Below are positions 17,326 to 25,478 of a stretch of 64,000 nt of DNA, in pieces. The DNA comes from Microbacter margulisiae. GTDB taxonomy: Bacteria > Bacteroidota > Bacteroidia > Bacteroidales > Paludibacteraceae. The stretch's first letter is position 1, and each line of letters opens with the position of its first letter. Below the pieces are notes generated by a model. The model saw only the letters and a list, made by a program, of their open reading frames with translations. It made no database searches and was not told where the DNA came from. The stretch covers positions 682,001 to 746,000 of the forward strand of contig NZ_JACHYB010000001.1 of assembly GCF_014192515.1 (NCBI RefSeq), read 5' to 3'. Both the position numbers and the translations under genes were made by a program.

Positions 17326-20187
17326 CTACATTGGAGGATGGGGATAGCCACCTTCAGGACCCATCATACCTCCAGGAGGATGTCCACCTGGCATTCCTTC
17401 CCAATGGCGCTTACGATCTTGTTGCTCCTTTTGATATTGAGCTCCTTTAAAGTTTCGTAAGTCATAGGTAAACGTGAGCATCATATAGGGTTTCATAACA
17501 TTTGTCGATACGTCTTCATAATATGTGTCATACACATTTTGTGACAGAGATTTGTTTTGATGGAGCAAATCATAGGCTTGCAACTTAATTTCTCCTCGCT
17601 GATTCTTAAAGATTTTTTTTCCAACAGCTGCATTCCACAAAAAGTAATTTTGATTATATCCATGACTCATTCCTGAATTTCCCTGATAGGTCAATACATT
17701 TTCGAGTGTAAATCCTTCCCATAGAATCCAGTCAAATTTGAACTGGGCTATTTGGTTCAGGTATGTACTGTTTTGGTTGGAAAACATTTGGTTACGTGCC
17801 ATATTAAACGAAGCCCCATAGCTTAAGGTAAAGTCAACTTTATCACTTATGTTGCTACCCAAAATTGCTTTGGGTGTTATTACATAATTCTTGGTTATTT
17901 CTGAAACTCCGTTATAAATGGCAGGTAGACGATTGTAAGTAAACATTGTGGAGAGATTCAAATTACTTTTAAGAAAATCAACAGGAAACCCAAAAGTAAC
18001 CAAGGAGCTTGCATTCCAATTGCCGGAAAGATTGACCGGATAACTATACTGTGCTCCCTTGTTCAGAACAATACCTCCAGGAAGCACAGAATCACGCTGT
18101 GCAATAAAAGTTGAATTTCCAATATAATTCATTGTATTTCCAGCGCTTAACATAAGAATGAATGTCTGTCCAGTTTTAGGGGTGAGAGTATAACGAAATA
18201 AAGCCCGGTTAGATGTTTGTTGACTCAGGTTCGGATTTCCGCCAGTGACCATCAATGGATTCGTGTTGTTTATTACGTTTTCTAATTGCTGCACAGAAGG
18301 AGCCGAAGTAGACGAACGTAACATGAAATGAATTGAGCTAATCGAGCTTACTTTATAGTTAAGCATTACCATAGGCAACAGGCTTGTATACGAAAAATGA
18401 GTATTCTGAGGCAACGGGAATGTCTCATCACCCATTAAGGTGGCATGTTGTAAATTCAGATTCGCCATCAACATTAATCCATTGATATTACGGTAACGAT
18501 ACCCTAATCCGCCACTTTGTGTCAAATAATCGCTGTTATACACATTTGATAGAGACGTATCCAACTGCTGTGTAAAATATTGATATGCCCTTTGATCGAT
18601 GTCACGTCTATTATAATTTATTCTATATGACAATTGAATCATGCCGTGCTTACTCATTGGTTCAGTGTAAATCAAACTACTTCCCCAATTGTATCCATTG
18701 GAATTATTGAGCAAGGTTTGATAGGTATTGGTTGTGTCGGCTTGGGTATTAAAAAAGCTATGTGCCTCATAATATCCATCCTGATGATTGGTATTTGAGC
18801 CATAATTCACATAGGCAGATATGGTTCTTCCTGGTTTACTGAAGCGGTGACGATACAGCAACGACAGTGATATATTGCTTGCATCTGTTACATTATTGCT
18901 TTTGTTTGAGGTTTGATTATTAAGAACTCCGTTTAAGAAAGTTTGTCCGAAGGTTGTACTACTGTTTATATTCCGTTGAAAAAGCAGTGATGGAGTAAAC
19001 GTAAACCAGTTACTTTCATCAGGTCTGTAATCCAGCCTCATATTAAACCGATGATTGTAATTTGTAGCATCAGTATGATCTTCTTCGTTATAAATCCGCC
19101 CAACATCGGCAGCGTCGAAATATGTACGGGCAACCGATTGGTCCTGTAAATTATTAGTCATGTTGAAGAAATATCCGGTTGTTATGGTCATCTTTTTACC
19201 CCAATTATCTGAATAGTTGAATCCACCTGCATTAGTTCTCGTGAGTCCCCCTTGAGAACCTATCATACCACCACCAAAACTACCACCACGAAAACCGCGA
19301 AATCCTCCACCACCCATAACTCCACCTAAATCTTCGTCCGAAAAATTTTGTTGATTGATGTTGTTGGACATACCTAATAATGTGATACGCCGATTACCAT
19401 TGAATACATTTACTGACGCTGAACTTTGATAATCAATATCGTGACTATGATCTTCACCTGCACCATCAATAATTTTTCCAAAAATACCGGTTTGCATTCC
19501 ACGACGAGTAACGACATTGATGGTTTTAATCGAATTCCCATCATCAAATCCTGTAAATTCAGCTTGATCACTTTTTTTGTCAAATACTTCAATATTCTTT
19601 ACAATCTCAGCAGGCAGATTTTTTAACGCCAGCGTTGGGTCTCCGTTAAAGAACGGTTTCCCATCTACCAAAACCTGTTGTACGGTTTCGCCCTGAGCCT
19701 GAATAGTCCCAGAATTATCAACCACAATACCCGGCATCTTGGAAATCAGAGTCTCTGCATCAGATCCTTGCAATGTTTTGAAAGCATCAGCATTATATTT
19801 TAATGTATCGGACACCTGAATAGCACGTGTTTCACGGCCAACAGCCACTACCTCATTAAGCGCCACTGTTTTTTCATGTAAAATGATAATGCCTACATCT
19901 TGCCCGTTCTGAGTAATTTTTACATTCTGGGTTGTTGTGTTAAAACCCACATACGATACCTGCATAACATAAGGTCCAAGATAGGGTACGTTTACCGTAA
20001 ATGATCCATCGTTTGCGGTAACATTTCCTACTCTTTGGTCAGAATGATTAGCAGGCCACAAATAAACTGTTGCTCCCGGTAATGAACGATGTCGGGTATC
20101 ATTTACGTGTCCCTTGACACTGAATGTTTGTGCTGCGGATATGCCTGCAAACATACAAAACACGGCAAAGAATAAATGTTTCTTCAT
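17326..20187 (-). CDS. TonB-dependent-receptor-like outer-membrane barrel protein with carboxypeptidase-regulatory N-terminal domain
   Basis: A 953-residue outer-membrane protein. In order: a signal peptide (cleavage near GISAAQ), a CarboxypepD_reg-like beta-sandwich at about 22-105 (VKGHVNDTRHRSLPGATVYLW), a plug-like domain at about 120-225 (LKTLQGSDAETLISKMPGIVV, then VLVDGKPFFNGDPTLALKNLP), and a long barrel. The overall type is the outer-membrane beta-barrel family common in Bacteroidetes (SusC relatives without an SusD partner). The ATG at 20187 is preferred over a TTG three codons upstream. Oddities are a glycine-rich loop around residues 285-315 and a C-terminal extension rich in Gly, Pro, His and Met ending PHPPM. 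No SusD or regulator gene is adjacent, and the substrate is unknown. Confidence 0.88.
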   Translation of the reverse strand: MKKHLFFAVFCMFAGISAAQTFSVKGHVNDTRHRSLPGATVYLWPANHSDQRVGNVTANDGSFTVNVPYLGPYVMQVSYVGFNTTTQNVKITQNGQDVGIIILHEKTVALNEVVAVGRETRAIQVSDTLKYNADAFKTLQGSDAETLISKMPGIVVDNSGTIQAQGETVQQVLVDGKPFFNGDPTLALKNLPAEIVKNIEVFDKKSDQAEFTGFDDGNSIKTINVVTRRGMQTGIFGKIIDGAGEDHSHDIDYQSSASVNVFNGNRRITLLGMSNNINQQNFSDEDLGGVMGGGGFRGFRGGSFGGGMIGSQGGLTRTNAGGFNYSDNWGKKMTITTGYFFNMTNNLQDQSVARTYFDAADVGRIYNEEDHTDATNYNHRFNMRLDYRPDESNWFTFTPSLLFQRNINSSTTFGQTFLNGVLNNQTSNKSNNVTDASNISLSLLYRHRFSKPGRTISAYVNYGSNTNHQDGYYEAHSFFNTQADTTNTYQTLLNNSNGYNWGSSLIYTEPMSKHGMIQLSYRINYNRRDIDQRAYQYFTQQLDTSLSNVYNSDYLTQSGGLGYRYRNINGLMLMANLNLQHATLMGDETFPLPQNTHFSYTSLLPMVMLNYKVSSISSIHFMLRSSTSAPSVQQLENVINNTNPLMVTGGNPNLSQQTSNRALFRYTLTPKTGQTFILMLSAGNTMNYIGNSTFIAQRDSVLPGGIVLNKGAQYSYPVNLSGNWNASSLVTFGFPVDFLKSNLNLSTMFTYNRLPAIYNGVSEITKNYVITPKAILGSNISDKVDFTLSYGASFNMARNQMFSNQNSTYLNQIAQFKFDWILWEGFTLENVLTYQGNSGMSHGYNQNYFLWNAAVGKKIFKNQRGEIKLQAYDLLHQNKSLSQNVYDTYYEDVSTNVMKPYMMLTFTYDLRNFKGAQYQKEQQDRKRHWEGMPGGHPPGGMMGPEGGYPHPPM

Positions 20188-20296
20188 ACTCTTCAAGAAA
20201 ACCTGAGATTAAATTTATACTAAAGCAAAATGTGACTTTTGTAAATAAGACATTCGCTTTGCAAAAAGGTTTAATACGCACGTGTATTTTTTACCT

Positions 20297-21595
20297 TTAT
20301 TCCTGAAGATAATTCCTGTCATTTGTAAGCACTACATGACCTATTCGACATTGAAGGCACTTTTTTAAATCGCAATAGTTCATTTTTAATTGAATAAGTG
20401 CCTGAGAATCAAACGATGAAACAACTTTAATATTCAACGCTTTCCATCCGTCAAGAATATGATTCCGCTCTGCAGGTATTTTTTCTAAAAGCTCTAAGGC
20501 ATTCTCCTGTAAACATAAATTGTCTTTATGTTTGCCATAAAGAAAAAGAAAGGGTATTACGGTGTTTATAATCAACAAAGATATTGTTTTGTCTCCTAAT
20601 GGTTTTTTTGACGCCCGTGAAGTGTGGCAGAATGAATAATGGGTTTGCCAATAGTTGGAAGGTTCGCAACAAAACAAAGAACTAATATAGTTTATTTTTT
20701 GATTTTCAAGTAGTTTTGAGAATAATTTTGAAGATTGATGAATCAATGCTGCGAGTTGTGCAATTCGTACGGTAGGAAAATTAACAGGACGTAAACGGAG
20801 CATGTTCCAGAGGTGTCCATCAAGGGGTTTCAAAGCATATTTTTTGCGTAGAAAGAGAGATTCTCGTTGTAAATCTTTCATATATGCGTCATCTCCAGGT
20901 ATTTCCGGCAGGATGTCCAACAAGCCGGATTGTCCGAATAATAGTGCCTCAATCTGCAAAAGATTATTTTTATGTTTTCCCAGAATATTATGAGGCAACG
21001 ATTTGGCTAATTGTTCAAAAGAATCTCCATTAAGATGCAATCCAAAATTACGCGTCAAAAGGATATAAAAGCTTTCCTCCCAATCATAGCCGGTATATTG
21101 TAGGATATCTTCGATTTGAGATGATTTTTGTTCAAGACGTTCAATCATTAGCGCGTTTAACCACCCATGCAACAAAACAGGATGGACCTTGTCAATCATA
21201 TGACTACATGCTACAAAAGGTTTTTGTTGCAACAAAAGTGCATATTTTTCTTCCAGATCTATAAACAAAGGAAGTATAAGTTGGGGAATTTCTTCTCCGT
21301 CAGGCCGTTTTATTACAGCGTCACAATCGGTCACAACATGTAAAATAACAGATTGGTAGCGATTATCCTGATCATGATGATGTCTAAACCAGTCGGATGA
21401 ACGAAGATGTACTTCGACATTCCCAGCCCAAAGCGTATCTTCAATTTTAACTTTAGCATTGAAAAAGTCAGGACCTGCATCACTATTGAGCCGTCCTGTA
21501 TCAATCACTTCAAGTGGGCATCCGTTAGTAGTACACAAATCATTGTGATAAAACAATTTGTGTTGCCATGCATATTGTAATAATGCTTCTTTCAT
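20297..21595 (-). CDS. DUF2851 family protein
   Basis: A 432-residue protein of a Bacteroidetes-typical family with no known function. The N-terminal half carries the recognisable block: GRLNSDAGPDFFNAKVKI (about 33-50), WAGNVEVHLRSSDWFRH (about 56-72) and VILHVVTDCD. It has no signal peptide or membrane segment. The acidic and histidine residues of the first block recall a nuclease-like metal site, which is my inference only. The ATG at 21595 is preferred over a TTG six codons upstream. The barrel gene lies 109 bases downstream on the same strand. Confidence 0.82.
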   Translation of the reverse strand: MKEALLQYAWQHKLFYHNDLCTTNGCPLEVIDTGRLNSDAGPDFFNAKVKIEDTLWAGNVEVHLRSSDWFRHHHDQDNRYQSVILHVVTDCDAVIKRPDGEEIPQLILPLFIDLEEKYALLLQQKPFVACSHMIDKVHPVLLHGWLNALMIERLEQKSSQIEDILQYTGYDWEESFYILLTRNFGLHLNGDSFEQLAKSLPHNILGKHKNNLLQIEALLFGQSGLLDILPEIPGDDAYMKDLQRESLFLRKKYALKPLDGHLWNMLRLRPVNFPTVRIAQLAALIHQSSKLFSKLLENQKINYISSLFCCEPSNYWQTHYSFCHTSRASKKPLGDKTISLLIINTVIPFLFLYGKHKDNLCLQENALELLEKIPAERNHILDGWKALNIKVVSSFDSQALIQLKMNYCDLKKCLQCRIGHVVLTNDRNYLQE

Positions 21596-21623
21596 AGAGA
21601 CGTGCAATAACAATGAAATTTTT

Positions 21624-21631
21624 CAAAGTTA
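21624..21631 (-). promoter_or_regulatory. Predicted promoter of the DUF2851 gene, -7 box
   Basis: TAACTTTG on the - strand matches TAnnTTTG exactly, 29 bases before the ATG at 21595. No clear -33 TTG is seen. Confidence 0.42.
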
Positions 21632-21735
21632 CGCATTTTTGCATATTACAAAAAAATATCTCAAAGCGGTTTTTATAAATCATTCCTTTTTCAGTAGCAT
21701 AAAGAGATTTTGTCTTCAAAAAGAGATTTTTGCCG

Positions 21736-21767
21736 TTGGTTTTTACGCAATGATCGTCGTATCTTTG
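21736..21767 (+). promoter_or_regulatory. Predicted apgM promoter
   Basis: TTG at 21736-21738, a 21-base spacer and TATCTTTG at 21760-21767 form a full Bacteroidetes promoter. The start site would lie near 21774, leaving a long leader of about 165 bases. Confidence 0.55.
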
Positions 21768-21939
21768 CAAAAAGCATGGAAAAGTTCGGTTTTGTGACGT
21801 ATTTCCATAAAAACAAACATTTTACTATCATTTTTAAACCCAAATGGCGTTTTATAAAACAAGCATGTCAATGATATACAATATGTAATCAAACCAACAT
21901 GCGAGTAATATATCGCTTAATAAAACAACTTGTTATCGT

Positions 21940-23148
21940 ATGAAGTATATCATTATACTGGGTGATGGCATGGCCGATGAGCCCATTAAGGAACTTGGAA
22001 ATAAAACGCCATTACAGGTAGCACATAAACCGGTAATTGATCATCTTGCCACAATCGGAAACTGTGGGATGGTTAATACTATTCCTAAGGGGTTCACACC
22101 GGGAAGCGAAATTGCGAATATGGCGGTGTTAGGCTATGATGTACCAAAAGTTTTTGAAGGCCGTGGCTCATTAGAAGCAGCAAGCATGGGCATTCCCATT
22201 GAAAATGGAGAAATGGCAATGCGATGTAATTTGATATGCATTGAAAACAAACGAATTAAAAATCACTCCGCCGGACATATTTCAAATGAAGAAGCGGCTG
22301 AGCTCATTGCATTTCTCAATGAAAAACTGGCTACAGAAACTTTCCGTTTCTTTCCTGGTGTTTCCTACCGGCATTTGTTTAAAATGAAAGGAGGAAACAA
22401 AATGTTACAATGTACTCCTCCTCATGATGTCCCCGGAACACTTTTTGCTGACGTAATGATTCAATCTCTATCTGATGAAGCTGCGTCTACTGCCAAATTA
22501 TTAAATGAACTGACATTGCAGTCTCAGTCATTACTCGAAAACCATCCTATAAACCTGAAACGCAAAGCAGTAGGAAAAGATCCGGCCAATAGTATCTGGT
22601 TGTGGTCACCCGGTTATCGCCCCGATATGCAGACCCTTAGCCAATTATACGGTATTAAAAGTGGTTGGGTGATTTCTGCCGTTGATTTGATTAAAGGGAT
22701 CGGAGTATATGCAGGACTTCATCCAATTGAAGTAGAAGGTGCCACAGGACTTTACAACACCAACTACGAAGGGAAAGCTCAGGCTGCTATTGAGGCCTTA
22801 CGATCAGGTGATTTTGTTTATCTACATATAGAAGCCAGCGACGAGGCTGGGCATGAAGGAGATGTTGCTTTGAAAATAAAAACTATTGAATATCTAGATA
22901 ATAGGGTAGTAAAGCCTATTTTTGAAGAAGTGTCACGATGGAACGAAGCTGTTACCATTGCAATATTGCCAGATCATCCAACTCCGTGTCAGTTGCGTAC
23001 CCACACAGCCACACCTGTGCCTTTTATCATTTATCGTCCTGATGAAAATCCAGATGCGGTACAACAATATGATGAATTTAGTGTAAATCAAGGTTCTTAT
23101 GGTATGTTGGAAAGCATGGAATTCATGAAAGTGTTACTACGGAAGTAG
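21940..23148 (+). CDS. apgM: 2,3-bisphosphoglycerate-independent phosphoglycerate mutase, archaeal (ApgM) type
   Basis: Interconverts 3- and 2-phosphoglycerate in glycolysis without a bisphosphoglycerate cofactor. The protein is 402 residues, shorter than the 510-residue GpmI type, and belongs to the alkaline phosphatase superfamily. It begins with the metal-binding IILGDGMADEP (about 4-14). GFTPGSEIANMAVLGYD (about 52-68) carries the phosphoserine nucleophile region, and the late YLHIEASDEAGHEGD and ILPDHPTPC segments supply further metal ligands. Proteins of this subfamily were once annotated as phosphonopyruvate decarboxylase-related or homoserine kinase-like, but no phosphonate genes are nearby. 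Confidence 0.92.
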   Translation: MKYIIILGDGMADEPIKELGNKTPLQVAHKPVIDHLATIGNCGMVNTIPKGFTPGSEIANMAVLGYDVPKVFEGRGSLEAASMGIPIENGEMAMRCNLICIENKRIKNHSAGHISNEEAAELIAFLNEKLATETFRFFPGVSYRHLFKMKGGNKMLQCTPPHDVPGTLFADVMIQSLSDEAASTAKLLNELTLQSQSLLENHPINLKRKAVGKDPANSIWLWSPGYRPDMQTLSQLYGIKSGWVISAVDLIKGIGVYAGLHPIEVEGATGLYNTNYEGKAQAAIEALRSGDFVYLHIEASDEAGHEGDVALKIKTIEYLDNRVVKPIFEEVSRWNEAVTIAILPDHPTPCQLRTHTATPVPFIIYRPDENPDAVQQYDEFSVNQGSYGMLESMEFMKVLLRK

Positions 23149-23263
23149 GCTTATTGTATAGTTTAATACAGTATCAAACCATAGAAAGGATATATTATTG
23201 AAATTATTTCCAGTTTTTTAGCACAACAGAAAGTTTCAACAAAGCATTAATATTTTACTTTTG

Positions 23264-23401
23264 CAACTATGATTTTTCATTCATCCTTGACAGTTGCTTT
23301 GAATATACCAAAAGAGGCGACATATTGTCAAAGATGAGCATGGTGCATTAATTCTAAAAGGACCGCGCTTGTTTGTGAAAACAACGCGGTTATTTCTTTT
23401 T
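23264..23401 (+). ncRNA. Candidate small transcript (sRNA or tiny ORF) with own promoter and terminator
   Basis: A -7 box TACTTTTG (23256-23263) would start a transcript near 23270, and an intrinsic terminator ends it at about 23401. Inside is a 22-codon frame (ATG 23269 to TGA 23337) that begins at or before the predicted start site, so it is a poor gene candidate. A small RNA of about 130 bases is the simplest reading. The -33 box is weak. It matches no RNA family I recognise. Confidence 0.35.
23362..23401 (+). terminator. Intrinsic terminator in the apgM-DUF362 intergenic region
   Basis: ACCGCG/CGCGGT and TTGTTT/AAACAA stack into a 12-bp stem with one bulged C and a GTGA loop, followed by TATTTCTTTTT. 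It lies 214 bases after apgM and upstream of the next promoter. Confidence 0.72.
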
Positions 23402-23501
23402 ACAGCTAATCTATACGCCACCCAATTACACTATGCACAAGAGTTTTTTCTAAATTCAAGTTTGACATCCTTCTGCCAGACGAATCATTTTCTCCAGTAG
23501 C

Positions 23502-23535
23502 TTGTACAGGAACAGAAGGAGAATGATTATCTTTG
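23502..23535 (+). promoter_or_regulatory. Predicted promoter of the DUF362 gene
   Basis: TTG at 23502-23504 and TATCTTTG at 23528-23535, with a 23-base spacer that is slightly long. The start site near 23542 leaves a 25-base leader. Confidence 0.5.
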
Positions 23536-23566
23536 TGTTCAATCCTTCAACGAAATCAAAAACAAA

Positions 23567-24712
23567 ATGAAGAGTAGAGTAGCCTTAGTCCGTTGTGATT
23601 CATATGATATAGAGGAAGTTAAGATGGCGGTTTCAAGAGGTATTCAACTGATTGGTGGCGCTAAATGCTTTGTAAAAACAGGAGAAAAAATTGTACTTAA
23701 AGTAAATCTTTTGGTAGGAGATACGCCTGAAAAATGTGTTACTACACATCCTTCCGTATTTAAAGCAGTAGCAGAAACATTTGCAAACGAGGGCGTAATC
23801 ATCCAATACGGTGACTCCCCTGGGCACGGATCTCCTCATGCGGCAGCTAAAAAAGCTGGCATTGCTGATGTAGCAGAAGATCTGCTTATTGATCTGGCTG
23901 AGTTCAAAGAAGGCCGGGAGATTTTCTTTGAGCAAGGTAAGCAAAATAAGAAATTTTTTATAGCCAACGGAGTTCTGGATGCAGATGGTCTTATCAGTTT
24001 ACCCAAAATGAAGACTCATGCTTTGGAACGATTTACAGGCAGTATTAAAAATCAATTTGGCACTGTGGTAGGAATGCGAAAAAGCGAATTTCATGTAAAG
24101 CTTCCTAATGCCATCGATTTTGCCCGAATGTTAGTGGATTTGAATAATTATATCAAACCGCGTCTTTATATCATGGATGGCATTATAGCCATGGAAGGAA
24201 ACGGGCCAAGAGGAGGAACGCCCCGGCCAATGAATGTGCTACTATTCTCTACTGATCCGGTGGCACTCGATGCAACTGCCTGCAGGCTTATCAACCTGAA
24301 TCCAGCGTATGTACCCACAACTATTATGGGATACCAAGCTGGAAGTGGAACCTATCTTCAGGAGGAAATAGAGTTGGTGGGTGACGATTTGAAAAGTTTT
24401 GTATGCCCTGATTTTGTAGTCGATCGAACCCCTGTGAAGCCAGCCAAGAAAAACTCCGTCCTTCTTTTTGTTAATAATCGACTGATACCGAAGCCAGTGA
24501 TTCTTACGGAGAAATGTACCCAATGTGGAACATGTGTCAATAGTTGTCCTGTTGAAGGGAAAGCTGTTTACTGGGACCATAACGACCGAACAAAAGCGCC
24601 AGTATATGATTACAAGAAATGCATTCGTTGTTACTGTTGCCAGGAGATGTGCCCTGAAAATGCCATTGTACTGCAAACACCTATAATCAGAAAACTTGGA
24701 AATTTCTTATAG
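23567..24712 (+). CDS. DUF362 domain protein with C-terminal 2x[4Fe-4S] ferredoxin domain
   Basis: A 381-residue protein. Residues 1-290 match DUF362 (ALVRCDSYD at the start, KVNLLVGDTPEKCVTTHPSV at about 44-63, then GDSPGHGSPHAAAKKAGI and LPKMKTHALERFTGSIKNQFG). The C-terminus has two ferredoxin motifs, CTQCGTCVNSCP from Cys317 and CIRCYCCQEMCP from about Cys352, for two [4Fe-4S] clusters. DUF362 proteins are often found near Fe-S or radical enzymes, but no reaction is established for this form. There is no signal peptide. It has its own promoter and is followed 36 bases later by a small DUF2007-like gene, so the two may be cotranscribed. Confidence 0.9.
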   Translation: MKSRVALVRCDSYDIEEVKMAVSRGIQLIGGAKCFVKTGEKIVLKVNLLVGDTPEKCVTTHPSVFKAVAETFANEGVIIQYGDSPGHGSPHAAAKKAGIADVAEDLLIDLAEFKEGREIFFEQGKQNKKFFIANGVLDADGLISLPKMKTHALERFTGSIKNQFGTVVGMRKSEFHVKLPNAIDFARMLVDLNNYIKPRLYIMDGIIAMEGNGPRGGTPRPMNVLLFSTDPVALDATACRLINLNPAYVPTTIMGYQAGSGTYLQEEIELVGDDLKSFVCPDFVVDRTPVKPAKKNSVLLFVNNRLIPKPVILTEKCTQCGTCVNSCPVEGKAVYWDHNDRTKAPVYDYKKCIRCYCCQEMCPENAIVLQTPIIRKLGNFL

Positions 24713-24748
24713 CTGGTTTATAGTTTATAAACACAATAATTCCGTGTT

Positions 24749-24994
24749 ATGGATGATAGTAACGAATTAGCAATTGAGATCTTCTCTGGTACACTATGGG
24801 AATGTCAACTGGTTGTTAGTATGCTACATGATATTGAAATTGAATCATATCTTATCAATTCGGTATTCAGTACATATGCTTTTATGCCCACAAGAGCAGA
24901 ACAGACCCGGGTGATGATTTCAAGTCATGACAAAATAAAAGCACAAAAAATTATAGAAGAATATTACAGCAATCTACAAAATGACAACCATTAA
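24749..24994 (+). CDS. Small DUF2007-like protein
   Basis: An 81-residue protein resembling DUF2007 (putative signal-transducing protein family, often wrongly named after a PII-like fold). It begins with an IFSGTLWECQLVVSMLHDIEIESYLINS segment (about 10-37) and ends with VMISSHDKIKAQKIIEEYY, the usual beta-alpha-beta pattern in which one strand precedes each helix. It has no signal peptide. It lies between the DUF362 gene and a secreted protein gene, all on the + strand. The function is unknown. Confidence 0.72.
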   Translation: MDDSNELAIEIFSGTLWECQLVVSMLHDIEIESYLINSVFSTYAFMPTRAEQTRVMISSHDKIKAQKIIEEYYSNLQNDNH

Positions 24995-25037
24995 TAGAGA
25001 ATCTCATATAGTTTGTAATTTTAATACTTTCAAAGCG

Positions 25038-25469
25038 ATGAAAACATTTCTCATTTTCCTGTGCTTATTATTGAGTACAGGAGTATACAGCCAAGAGTTT
25101 AAACAACTCGACGACGCTAAGATAAATCACCAGCAACTCCAATTTGTAAAGAAATTTGTTGCAGATTATTTTGCAGAACAGGCCGCTGGTGGATATTATG
25201 CTTTTTCAGATAATACTGCTACTGATGCTATGAGTAATGCGCTGTCAGCCTCAAAACAAAAAACTGTCTATGATCAGTTAACGTCTGCATTTGGAGCATT
25301 TAAGTCGTTTAGCTACGTGCAGACATGGGTTGACAACAACTCTCATTTAACCATATATCGTTTCAAAGGAACCTTTGGAACAAATAATTTTTTAGAAATC
25401 AGGGTTGTAATGAATTATCAAGGCAAGATAGCCGGGTTTTTCATTAAACCCTGGAGTGAAACTCTATAA
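25038..25469 (+). CDS. Secreted DUF3887-like protein
   Basis: A 143-residue protein with a signal peptide (MKTFLIFLCLLLSTGVYSQ). The mature part has a short helical start and a beta-rich end (LTIYRFKGTFGTNNFLEIRVVMNYQGKIAGFFIKPW) resembling the DUF3887 domain, a SnoaL/NTF2-like small domain often fused to hydrolases. The ATG at 25038 begins the signal peptide; an upstream in-frame ATG at 24981 lies inside the previous gene and would add 19 unsuited residues. No catalytic residues can be named. The dioxygenase gene follows nine bases later. Confidence 0.68.
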   Translation: MKTFLIFLCLLLSTGVYSQEFKQLDDAKINHQQLQFVKKFVADYFAEQAAGGYYAFSDNTATDAMSNALSASKQKTVYDQLTSAFGAFKSFSYVQTWVDNNSHLTIYRFKGTFGTNNFLEIRVVMNYQGKIAGFFIKPWSETL

Positions 25470-25478
25470 TACAAAATA

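Larger units (their letters stand above)
21596..21939. other. Divergent intergenic region with two opposed promoters
   Basis: The 344 bases contain TAACTTTG on the - strand at 21624-21631 (for the DUF2851 gene) and a well-formed + strand promoter at 21736-21767 (for apgM). The apgM leader would be about 165 bases and contains one short open frame, ATG 21776 to stop 21874 (32 codons). I cannot support that frame as a gene. I see no riboswitch motif. Confidence 0.5.
23149..23566. other. Intergenic region holding a promoter-terminator unit and the DUF362-gene promoter
   Basis: These 418 bases lie between apgM and the DUF362 gene. They contain TACTTTTG at 23256-23263, a hairpin terminator at 23362-23401, and a second promoter at 23502-23535. 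The first two bracket about 130 bases with no convincing gene. The remainder (23149-23250, 23402-23500) shows nothing I can name. Confidence 0.6.
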
